A stretch of 59,161 nucleotides of DNA from CAZGAQ01 sp964523405 (GTDB taxonomy: Bacteria; Planctomycetota; Phycisphaerae; UBA1845; Fen-1342), in assembly GCA_964523405.1 (NCBI GenBank), contig CAZGAQ010000035.1, positions 1 through 59,161 of the forward strand, written 5' to 3'. The position numbers and the translations under genes were made by a program. This document shows positions 1-8,272 of the stretch, piece after piece (the first letter of the stretch is position 1; each line of letters starts with the position of its first letter). The notes beneath the pieces are model-generated. The model saw nothing but the letters and a program-made list of their open reading frames with translations. It was not told the DNA's origin and searched no databases.

Positions 1-256
1 CGGCGATAACCGGTATAGTTCTGGCAACGTGAGGGGCAACAGGGGTTGCCTTGGATCAGCACAGGCATTCGCGTACTTGTGGGTGCCACATTCTCGAAGG
101 CCATCATGCGGAAGCAGCGGGCACTGCTTGAGCAGTTGCGATTCGAGTGTGGCGCCGCGTTCCACCTGCGCTTGCCACAAGGGCGTTCAAGCGCTGCCGG
201 CGCGTGGCCGGCGGCACGGCCTCTAGGACACGACGCAACAGGAGCGAAAGGGCATT
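1..256. other. Leader region upstream of the RHS gene
   Basis: No gene can be supported here. Short open frames exist on both strands, but none has a recognisable motif or a convincing ribosome binding site. The stretch runs into the start of the large RHS gene, so its promoter or a preceding gene end may lie here or left of the window. Confidence 0.5.
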
Positions 257-3200
257 ATGCGACATCTTAGTCGAGGTCTCGGCCATCGGTTCCAGCCTCA
301 TCGCACCATCGTGTCTTTGGTCCTGCTTGGAGCGTTCCCGATCCTCAGTAGCGCCGATACGGAGCGCTTTCGCCAGACTGTGGTTCGCGTTCCACCGGGC
401 GGCGGGGCATGCCACCCGTGTTGCGGCTCTGCCTCATGCGGCCCGATGAGCGGCACTTTGACTCCGGAGTTCTGGGTGGTCTGCCCTGATGAACAAGTGG
501 AACTGCAGTTATCCGCCCAGGACCCAGACCACTATCCGATTATGCCCTTCTGCGGCTCTGAGTTGCATAGCACGACCTCTGACGGCAACCAGGTTGAATG
601 GATCGTGTGCACCGGATACGACGACGCCAATCAGGCACCAATCGTGTCCTGCGATGCCGACCACATCTGGATCGAGGGCCAGCGCGAGGGACGCATTCAC
701 GTTCAAGCCAATGTGAACGACCTCCCCGCTGACCTCACGCCAACCACGCTCGAGTGTGGAAACTGCGAGGGCCAGACGTGCGACGATGACGTGCTGCCTC
801 TGTCGGCAGTGGTGGACGTTTCTTGTTTTCGCAGCGCTAGCGTTGATCGCGATGAACTCTGCCTTAAGGACGCGATGCCTGCCAGCGCCGTGACTTGCGA
901 TGGAGGGGCGGTCAACTGGGAAGTCGTACCAGCCGGCCCTGGTGCCCCGACCGACGTGACCGTCGAGCCAAGCAGCGGCACCAACGTTGTCGTGCGATCC
1001 GGATCTCAATCCGGGTTCGTCACTCTACGCGCGAAGAACGCGAGTGATCCAGCGTGCGTACTTGAATGGCGCCTGAAGATCGGGACCGGCATCGGAAGTG
1101 GAACCGGAACTGCGACCGCAGCCGAGCAAGAAGCGGGGAGGTGTACGACCTGTGCGCAAAGTAACGGCCCGGCCGGGTCCATCACGGCTTCGGTTGGCAG
1201 CGTCGACGTTCAGTTCCATCTGGGCAGTCGCGGCGACGGACGCTCTGCCGGACGCCTTTGGATTCACTCGGATGGGCCGAATCCGAAGCTCGCGAGCCCA
1301 GAGCTGCTGCGCTACAACAACCTTCTGCCGGCGAGCGGCACGGCAGAACTGCACGTCTGGCCGCGCTTGCAGGGTGCCCCAGCCTACTTCTCTGCAACGC
1401 CAGTGCGCAAGCTAATGACGCCAGAGGCTGCGGTAGAAGTTATTGAGGAGACCTCGTCCAGGTACTCAATCTACTTCTATTATGTCTCGGATGTGGGGTC
1501 TTGGACCGACGGCGCCTCGACAATTGGGCCGCAACCCGGCGCACAGCCGTTTGTGCGCTGGATTGTCGAGTCACCGAACGGTGACCCTGAACGACTCGAT
1601 ATCAAGAAGGTCATCGGCTCCACCGTGCAGGAATGGTACAGCTATGTCTGCACGGACGGCGTACATGACTGGACACTCAGCAAAAAGACCGCCGCAGGCC
1701 AGCCACTCCAGAGCGAGGCGGTGACATGGACATATGACACGCAGTTGAGCATGTACCGTCATACGAGCACAACGACGGTATGGGACGCCATTGCACAACA
1801 GCATTACGTCGTCGCGTGCGAGGAAACTCGGCACGCCACGATGGCATCTCCGTGGCTCATGCGCATCGTGGATCCGGGTGGCGCCGCACTAACCACGACG
1901 CGTGAGTTCTACGATTCCGGCAGCTTTGCTGGTCGCCTCAAGCGCGAAGTGCAGCCGGACGGCAAATGGGAATGGTATTTCTACTCCGGCGATCCCACAA
2001 CGCAGTGGACGGAGACAACTTGTCGTGGCTGGGAGGAGGAGGCGTGCCCATCAGCGGCGCAGCCGCCAGACCCCGACACTCATGCCAATCGCACGAAATC
2101 ACAGTATCGCCTATGGACGTCAAAAGCGAGCGGGATTCCACGTCCGATGCTGAGTGAACGATGGGAGTATGCCCAGGGCCACCTCGTCGGCCACGTCGCG
2201 TACGTGTTTGACACTGCCCCCTGCACGGGGTTCTCGTCCTGCACTGCGGGGTGCTATCGCGTGACGGAGTACTTGTACACGGGCAGTGCATCTGCGCTGA
2301 TCACGCAGCGCTACTACTGCGAAGGCGACATCGTCGCCGTCGTGCACCCGGACTCGAGAATGACGAAGTATTCACGTAGCTACAACGGTGCCGCACATTT
2401 CGCTTTTGACGAAGCAGCTGGCGTGCCGCAGTGGCAATGGGGCAACCCAGCTAACATCCACACGCAATGGGAACGGCCGGCGGCAGATGGCGCCTACGTA
2501 TCGTCATACAGCATAACGGATCAGAATGGCCGCATCGTCTGCACGGCAAGGACGGTCGATGGAGGTACCCTCTACGGCGAAAGCGCACCGTTTGACTGGT
2601 CTGTGCGTGACTACGACGATATCGGCAGAGTGCTGCGCGTGAGGCACGATAATGGGGTTGTTGAGTCGTATAGCTATGAGTCTTGCTGCGGTCTGAGCGC
2701 GGTGGATCAGTGGGGCCCCAACGGGCATATACGCACGGAACGTGACGAGCTGGGCCGAGTGACGCTGGTTGTGCGCTCGGCCACACCTGGGTTTACGCAT
2801 GACGGCGTGGCCTACTCAGGACAGGCGGCTGTAACCACAAGCACGGTGTACGGGGCCGATGCAGATGGGGCTGTCGTAACAACCATCACGAGCACAACCG
2901 GGCTGCCAGCGCAGACAGCCGTCGAGCGGTACGACCGGGCTGGACGGTTGAGATCGCGTACCGATGCAGCCAACCGCGAGACTCGCATCAGCTACGCCCT
3001 GACCACGTTTGGGTCGACGAAGACAGTCGATTACGATCCCGGATTGGCACAGGGAGACCTGCAGAAGCGTGTGGAAGTCATCGAGCATTGGCGCGACGGT
3101 CGTCAACGCAGTCGTACAGGCAGCGCGGTCGTGGAGCAGCATGTCGCCTACTCAGTGGAAGGCGTGCTGCCCGGCGGCGATTACGCGCTTGTGGAGAAGA

Positions 3201-6200
3201 CGCGCACCGGCGAACCGAATTCGCCGCGCGAGCGCATGCGGGCGACCGATTGGGCAGGCCGCGTCGTGATCGAGAGACGCCCCGCATACAATAGTGCCGA
3301 TCCCATCGAAACAACGTACGAATACTACGGGATGGGCGCTACGGAGGAAGGCAGCTCCCCCGGCAAGCTGAAACGCGTTACGAACAAGCACGCTGGTGCA
3401 GCTATCGAAGCCTCGCGTGTTCTGCAGTACGACGCACTGGGTAACGTCTGGCGTGACGGGCTGGATCTGGATGGGGATGGTGTCCTGGGAGGTACAACGG
3501 ATCGATTTACCCAAACGGACACAAGCTACGCCGATGACGACGGTACGCTGTACTATGTCACTGTGCAATCCCGAGCTGTCACCGGAACTGAGCCGTTACC
3601 GGTGAGTACGACAAGGGAGCGCAAGACCGGGCTGTGGCTGGCCGCACTCAGGAGCGAGACGTCGCTAGTCGACGTGGCCGGTAACGTATCCAATGATGTC
3701 GTAGCGTGGTACAGCGCGGCCGCCGATCCGTGCTCGCCGGTATATCAAGTGCGCACCCAGACCGATCCCATGGATGGCAACGCGGTCACGATTGAGTACG
3801 GGGGGCGCGTAGTATCCTCGACCACGCGTACAGGACGCACGGAGTATCAATACGACGGATTCGGGCGACGAACTGCGACGATTGACCCCCGCACGGGGCC
3901 GACATTCACGAAGCACAATGCAAATGGTATCGAGTCGGTATACACGACCCAAGATGGACAACCCAATGGGGCAGTGGCCACCGAGACGAAGTATGAATAC
4001 TACTCGTCCTCAGGGCTGAGATCGGGGAGCGGGCAGCGCACGGACGTTGGCACGTACAAGTGGACGCGATATGCCTATACGCGCCTCGGCCAGCTCGAGA
4101 AGACCTGGGGCGACGTTCCACAGCCGACAAGGATCGAGTACACCACATACGGCGAGCGTTGGAAGTTACACACGTATCGCGCGGACACCGGCTGGACCGC
4201 CACCACTTGGCCCGCCAACGCCGGCGACGGCGATGTGACCACGTGGACTTACGATCCGGCCACGGGCCTGTCTACCCGGAAGACGGACGCATCCGGGAAG
4301 TATGTGGACTACAGGTACACGCCCGACGGTCGGCTCTATCAGCGCATCTGGGCGCGCCACGCCTCCTCGCAGGCAGCAACCACATATGCCTACGACCCAC
4401 AAACCGGCGCACTTACCGATGTGACGTACGCTTCGGGCGTTACCGACTCGAACTACCCCATGACCAACGTGCACTACACGTATGATCGCCTTGGCCGCAT
4501 GGCCACGCTCACGGACGCCGCGGGAACGCACACGTTTGGCTACAGCCCTTCTCGTCTACGGCCGGAGACCGAGGAGATCACCAACACGTTCTATGGCACC
4601 ACGGTCACCTTGCACCATCACTACCAGGAAGCACCGCCGTACCGCTTCAGCGGGCTCAGTGCGGACGTGGGCGGCACCGAGGTGTACAGCACGACCTATA
4701 TGTACGAGGACCAGAAGCCCAGCCCGGCGAACACCGGCCGCCTCTGGCGCGTGACAGGCCCCGGTCTGCCGGACTACGGTGCCGAGTACTGCTACGTGAC
4801 CGGTTCCGACGCAGCGGGCGAGATTCAGTTCAAGCACGATGCGAACACGATCATCGCCCGCACGACGCGCACGTACGAACCCAATCGCGATCTGCTCGGC
4901 AAGGTCGCGAATACCTGGCAGGCGGACAACAGGAACATCTCGACGTATGACCACTTCCAGTACGGCAGCTCGACCATCTCGGCCGACGCACTCGGCCGGC
5001 GAACAGGCTTGACGCAAACAGGGGAGGTTTTCCCGTCGCCCGTCACCAAGATATTCGGCTACAATGACCGCAACGAGTTGACCAGCGCGTACACGATTGA
5101 GACAGGCACCGTGCTCGGCTACGCCTACGACAGCATCGGCAACCGGACGAATACCTCGTGGTGGTCCGAAACGGAGCCACCGTACACCATGCCGCCGACC
5201 ACGTACGTGACGAACAGCCTCAACCAGTATCGCCAGATCAACGACAATGTGGCCGAGACACCGCCCTATCTCGGCTATGACGAAGACGGCAACCTCACGC
5301 GTGAGGCCGAGACTGGCCGGCTGGACGTGAATTGCGACGGCATCGCGGACAGCCGCGATACGGGCATCTTCTTTAGCCTCACGCCGGCGTCGCCGGTAAC
5401 ATGCAAACCCGCGCCTTGCCCGGCTTGGTACACGCAGGCGTACCCGTGGTGCGACTGCTATTGGGCCGACCTCAACAGCGACAACTGCCTGAGCTACGCG
5501 GACCGGACGCGCTACAGCCAGTACCTGAATAGCGACTACGCCGTCATGCTCTATACCTGGGACGGCGAGAACCGCCTGCGGGCTGCGGCTAACAAACGAG
5601 CCTGGTATGGTTCGCCGAAGGAAGAATACCAGTACGACGCGCTTGGCAGGCGGATCGAACGGAAGTTGTTCTATTGGAACGGCAGCTCGTGGAGCTTGAT
5701 TAACCATCAGAAGTACGTCTGGTCGGGTTGGAAGCTGCTGCTGGAACTCAGCGTCCCGACGACCGGTGCGCCGACGGTCCTGCGCAAGCACACCTGGGGC
5801 CTGGACCTCGCGGGTCTGAACGGCTCCGTCAACAGCCTGGAAGGAGCCGGCACGATCGGCGGCCTGCTGTCCGTGGCGGACGCCGCGCGCACGGACGACC
5901 GGATCGTCTACTTCTACGACGCCAACGGCAACGTGACCGAGGTGCTCAACCTAAAGTACATAGGTGGCTTCACCTGGGATTCGGCGCGCCTGCTGGCGCA
6001 CTATGAGTACGACCCGTACGGCAACCGCACGAACGCGATCCCGGCCGGCGAGTACAACCAGCCCTGGCGCTTCAGCACGAAGCAGTTCAGCACCAACACC
6101 GGCCTGGGGTACTGGGGCTACCGGTACTACAGCCCGAGATTCGGGCGGTGGACCAGCGAGGATCCGATCGCGGAGCGAGGCGGGCACAATCTGTACATGT

Positions 6201-6907
6201 CATTCGCAAATCGCCCGGATGCACGTGATGCTCTAGGAATGTTCATTATCACAGACATCCTGAACCACAACTACGGGTCGCCTCCACAAGGACGCCCAGA
6301 GATATGGGATTACCCCCTCAAGGACCCTCCACCTATCCCCGGCACCGACCAAATTGACTGCGGGAATGGGCCAGAGTATATCTCGCGAGCCAAGGCCGAG
6401 GAGTTGCTTCGAGCGACTGCTGCGCAACGGTGGCAGCTAGATCGGGCATGCTGCGGCGTGTGCTCGATGTTTCAAGGAAAGGGCGCATTGTGGCCGGAAT
6501 TCGCCCCGGGTACCAAGTGCTACTTGACTGAACCGGCGGCAGATCGGTGCTGCCCAGATGGTTCTAAACCGTTCGTCTTCGCGGAACAGGGGCAACCGTA
6601 CCCGTACAACGAGGTAGTGCACAGAGATCCAAATACGGGCTGCTTTCCTTTGCCTCCTCCGGATGCGTCTGACGGTGGTGCGATTCATCCCCGGGTCCCC
6701 TATGACCCAGAAGACCCCCCGTTCCCGTACATGTGCAGAACGACGCCGTACAACTATGTGACTGTTGTCACAGGAAAGGGCGGGAAGAAGTGCTACTTGT
6801 GGATGAATGTTGGTGCCGGGTACGAGCCGCAGCTCTTCGCAATAAGCCCGGTGCCATGCAACGATCGGAAGTACCCTGTCGAGATGTGGTGTCGCACATG
6901 TCCGTGA
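257..6907 (+). CDS. Exported RHS/YD-repeat protein with Cys-rich C-terminal tip
   Basis: This is a 2216-residue protein with an N-terminal signal-like segment (TIVSLVLLGAFPILSSA, about residues 18-34), so it is probably exported. Residues about 35-400 are Cys-rich and unassigned. From about 560 onward YD repeats are frequent (YDxxGR, YDALGN, YEYDPYGNRT), as in RHS/teneurin shells. The RHS core ends with GLGYWGYRYYSPRFGRWTSE, DPIAERGGHNLYMSFANRP and DALGMF near residue 1995. After it comes a roughly 220-residue tip with about 13 cysteines, in the place where RHS proteins carry a variable toxin. I recognise no toxin family in the tip. Residues about 1689-1765 hold a dockerin-like insertion. The gene overlaps the downstream lipoprotein by 10 bases. 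Base composition is poorer in G+C than most of the window, which suggests transfer. The start is the first ATG before the signal segment; its RBS is weak. Confidence 0.9.
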   Translation: MRHLSRGLGHRFQPHRTIVSLVLLGAFPILSSADTERFRQTVVRVPPGGGACHPCCGSASCGPMSGTLTPEFWVVCPDEQVELQLSAQDPDHYPIMPFCGSELHSTTSDGNQVEWIVCTGYDDANQAPIVSCDADHIWIEGQREGRIHVQANVNDLPADLTPTTLECGNCEGQTCDDDVLPLSAVVDVSCFRSASVDRDELCLKDAMPASAVTCDGGAVNWEVVPAGPGAPTDVTVEPSSGTNVVVRSGSQSGFVTLRAKNASDPACVLEWRLKIGTGIGSGTGTATAAEQEAGRCTTCAQSNGPAGSITASVGSVDVQFHLGSRGDGRSAGRLWIHSDGPNPKLASPELLRYNNLLPASGTAELHVWPRLQGAPAYFSATPVRKLMTPEAAVEVIEETSSRYSIYFYYVSDVGSWTDGASTIGPQPGAQPFVRWIVESPNGDPERLDIKKVIGSTVQEWYSYVCTDGVHDWTLSKKTAAGQPLQSEAVTWTYDTQLSMYRHTSTTTVWDAIAQQHYVVACEETRHATMASPWLMRIVDPGGAALTTTREFYDSGSFAGRLKREVQPDGKWEWYFYSGDPTTQWTETTCRGWEEEACPSAAQPPDPDTHANRTKSQYRLWTSKASGIPRPMLSERWEYAQGHLVGHVAYVFDTAPCTGFSSCTAGCYRVTEYLYTGSASALITQRYYCEGDIVAVVHPDSRMTKYSRSYNGAAHFAFDEAAGVPQWQWGNPANIHTQWERPAADGAYVSSYSITDQNGRIVCTARTVDGGTLYGESAPFDWSVRDYDDIGRVLRVRHDNGVVESYSYESCCGLSAVDQWGPNGHIRTERDELGRVTLVVRSATPGFTHDGVAYSGQAAVTTSTVYGADADGAVVTTITSTTGLPAQTAVERYDRAGRLRSRTDAANRETRISYALTTFGSTKTVDYDPGLAQGDLQKRVEVIEHWRDGRQRSRTGSAVVEQHVAYSVEGVLPGGDYALVEKTRTGEPNSPRERMRATDWAGRVVIERRPAYNSADPIETTYEYYGMGATEEGSSPGKLKRVTNKHAGAAIEASRVLQYDALGNVWRDGLDLDGDGVLGGTTDRFTQTDTSYADDDGTLYYVTVQSRAVTGTEPLPVSTTRERKTGLWLAALRSETSLVDVAGNVSNDVVAWYSAAADPCSPVYQVRTQTDPMDGNAVTIEYGGRVVSSTTRTGRTEYQYDGFGRRTATIDPRTGPTFTKHNANGIESVYTTQDGQPNGAVATETKYEYYSSSGLRSGSGQRTDVGTYKWTRYAYTRLGQLEKTWGDVPQPTRIEYTTYGERWKLHTYRADTGWTATTWPANAGDGDVTTWTYDPATGLSTRKTDASGKYVDYRYTPDGRLYQRIWARHASSQAATTYAYDPQTGALTDVTYASGVTDSNYPMTNVHYTYDRLGRMATLTDAAGTHTFGYSPSRLRPETEEITNTFYGTTVTLHHHYQEAPPYRFSGLSADVGGTEVYSTTYMYEDQKPSPANTGRLWRVTGPGLPDYGAEYCYVTGSDAAGEIQFKHDANTIIARTTRTYEPNRDLLGKVANTWQADNRNISTYDHFQYGSSTISADALGRRTGLTQTGEVFPSPVTKIFGYNDRNELTSAYTIETGTVLGYAYDSIGNRTNTSWWSETEPPYTMPPTTYVTNSLNQYRQINDNVAETPPYLGYDEDGNLTREAETGRLDVNCDGIADSRDTGIFFSLTPASPVTCKPAPCPAWYTQAYPWCDCYWADLNSDNCLSYADRTRYSQYLNSDYAVMLYTWDGENRLRAAANKRAWYGSPKEEYQYDALGRRIERKLFYWNGSSWSLINHQKYVWSGWKLLLELSVPTTGAPTVLRKHTWGLDLAGLNGSVNSLEGAGTIGGLLSVADAARTDDRIVYFYDANGNVTEVLNLKYIGGFTWDSARLLAHYEYDPYGNRTNAIPAGEYNQPWRFSTKQFSTNTGLGYWGYRYYSPRFGRWTSEDPIAERGGHNLYMSFANRPDARDALGMFIITDILNHNYGSPPQGRPEIWDYPLKDPPPIPGTDQIDCGNGPEYISRAKAEELLRATAAQRWQLDRACCGVCSMFQGKGALWPEFAPGTKCYLTEPAADRCCPDGSKPFVFAEQGQPYPYNEVVHRDPNTGCFPLPPPDASDGGAIHPRVPYDPEDPPFPYMCRTTPYNYVTVVTGKGGKKCYLWMNVGAGYEPQLFAISPVPCNDRKYPVEMWCRTCP

Positions 6908-7755
6908 TCGCTAGACAACTCAAGGCCGTGCTTGCCGTGGCCGGTGTGCTCTTCGTGCTGAGTGCCGGCTGTGACCGCAATCCACCAACATCCACGAGTA
7001 CGCTAATGGCCGGCGGCGGCGCGGCGGCAGCGTTGAAGCCAGCGGCGGTTAGCCTCGATGAACTGGCGATGGAGTATCAACAGTCCGTCGGGCAGGAGAC
7101 GCGACGTCGCGATGTCGCCATCCGTACCATTGACTGCGGTTATATCGGCGTTGGCACACCAATGAACAATGTGTGGCGACTATTCGGTTCAGATTTCGGA
7201 ATGCACGCACCAGGAGTGGTTACCTTCCTGCCACAGATGTCTAGTCGCACTGACAAAGGTGGCGTGCCGGTTGAAGGTAGGTTTTCAGGCTGGAGCATGT
7301 TCATAGATCATAACACTGAGCATGTCATCTCTGTGGAGTTAACTAACACGGACAAACAGATCAGTCCACCGGGGAGAGAGGACACGCTGACTCTGGAGGA
7401 GCTCGCAGTCTGCTACCAAACGGCAATGGAGGGGATGGTGAAGCGCGACATTTGTCTGCGGGCGATCGATGCCGGTTACGTGGGCACGATGAAACCGGTG
7501 ACGAATGTGAAGCTGCTGTGTGGCACAGATTTTGAAGAGGCAGTAGGCAAGAACAGACTCGGAACGGACTACGGCGTCGTGCGGTTTGGTGTAGCATCCG
7601 GTGGTGCCGATGGCGCTGGTGTTCACCGAGGGCTACAGCTTGTCGTGTTCTATGCACACGGCAAGATATGCGACTATCATCTGGCGATTCGCCGCGCAGG
7701 CGCGCAGATCCGGCCAGAGCAGGTCCCAGATGTAGACGGCCCTGCGGATAGATGA
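6898..7755 (+). CDS. Lipoprotein with two diverged copies of one domain; candidate RHS partner
   Basis: The predicted product has 285 residues. It starts with a lipoprotein signal (KAVLAVAGVLFVLSAGC, lipid-attachment Cys25). A low-complexity linker follows, then two related halves. The first starts at about residue 52 (LDELAMEYQQSVGQETRRRD, then IRTIDCGYIGVG and LFGSDF). The second starts at about residue 163 (LEELAVCYQTAMEGMVKRD, then LRAIDAGYVGTM and LCGTDF). The ATG lies inside the last codons of the RHS gene (stop at 6905-6907) and has no clear Shine-Dalgarno, so translation is probably coupled. An immunity or tethering role for the RHS tip is inference from position only. I know no named family for the repeat. 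Confidence 0.75.
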   Translation: MSVIARQLKAVLAVAGVLFVLSAGCDRNPPTSTSTLMAGGGAAAALKPAAVSLDELAMEYQQSVGQETRRRDVAIRTIDCGYIGVGTPMNNVWRLFGSDFGMHAPGVVTFLPQMSSRTDKGGVPVEGRFSGWSMFIDHNTEHVISVELTNTDKQISPPGREDTLTLEELAVCYQTAMEGMVKRDICLRAIDAGYVGTMKPVTNVKLLCGTDFEEAVGKNRLGTDYGVVRFGVASGGADGAGVHRGLQLVVFYAHGKICDYHLAIRRAGAQIRPEQVPDVDGPADR

Positions 7756-7788
7756 CGATCGCCCGAAACAGGCGTGAAAACCGACCCT

Positions 7789-7823
7789 CGCGGCTCGTGC
7801 GGACCATCGTCCGGCGAGCCGCG
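7789..7823 (+). terminator. Terminator-like hairpin after the RHS-lipoprotein pair
   Basis: CGCGGCTCG at 7789-7797 pairs with CGAGCCGCG at 7815-7823. Inside it CGGAC pairs with GTCCG around a 4-base loop, so it is a strong two-step stem. It lies 33 bases after the lipoprotein stop. There is no T tract, so a Rho-independent role is likely but not certain. Confidence 0.5.
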
Positions 7824-7887
7824 TGGTGTTGTGGACGATCCCGATATCGAGAGGAATTCGGCGTTCCTCAACCGCCATCGCCCGCCA

Positions 7888-8076
7888 TTAACGCAGCCGG
7901 AACACGCCGCGGTGGACGCGGACCACGTCGAGCATTTCCGCCAGGGCCATGCCGACGTTCTTGTTCAGCGTCGGATTCTTGGACGGGTAGCCGGCCTTGC
8001 GCACAGCGGTAGTGATGTCGCGCACGGACATGGCATCGCCGTGGGCTCGCAGGACGCTCTGGATGGCTCCACCCAT
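7888..8076 (-). pseudogene. HARE-type winged-helix fragment
   Basis: The frame codes 62 residues from ATG at 8076: MGGAIQSVLRAHGDAMSVRD, then ITTAVRKAGYPSKNPTLNKN, ending in RGVFRLR. The pattern (SVRDI..AV.KAGY.SK.., then V.RGVFRL) matches the HARE-HTH winged-helix fold found in chromatin proteins and in restriction-system proteins. The upstream codons in the same frame (to 8364) do not look like protein, so this is probably the C-terminal remnant of a longer regulator, or a short stand-alone gene. It lies next to a broken restriction-methylase, which fits a decayed defence locus. Family assignment is by motif memory only. Confidence 0.5.
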
Positions 8077-8272
8077 GCTGAGGAGATGGGGGCGCACGGG
8101 GCGGTTGCAATATCGCAGGTGGCTGCCGCGTCGTTGGTCCGCACTGGCCGAACAGCTCGCCGACGCGGTGAATCTCACGCGATCCCATATGCGCCGCCCA
8201 CCCGCCGCCGTATCATATAGGCCATGTGGCGGGGCGATCGGCCGTGCCGCCGCGGGCGTATGAACCGATGGG

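Noticed and set aside
4556..5791. 411-codon minus-strand frame inside the RHS gene
   Set aside because: It lies antisense to YD repeats; the apparent repeats are only the mirror of those repeats.
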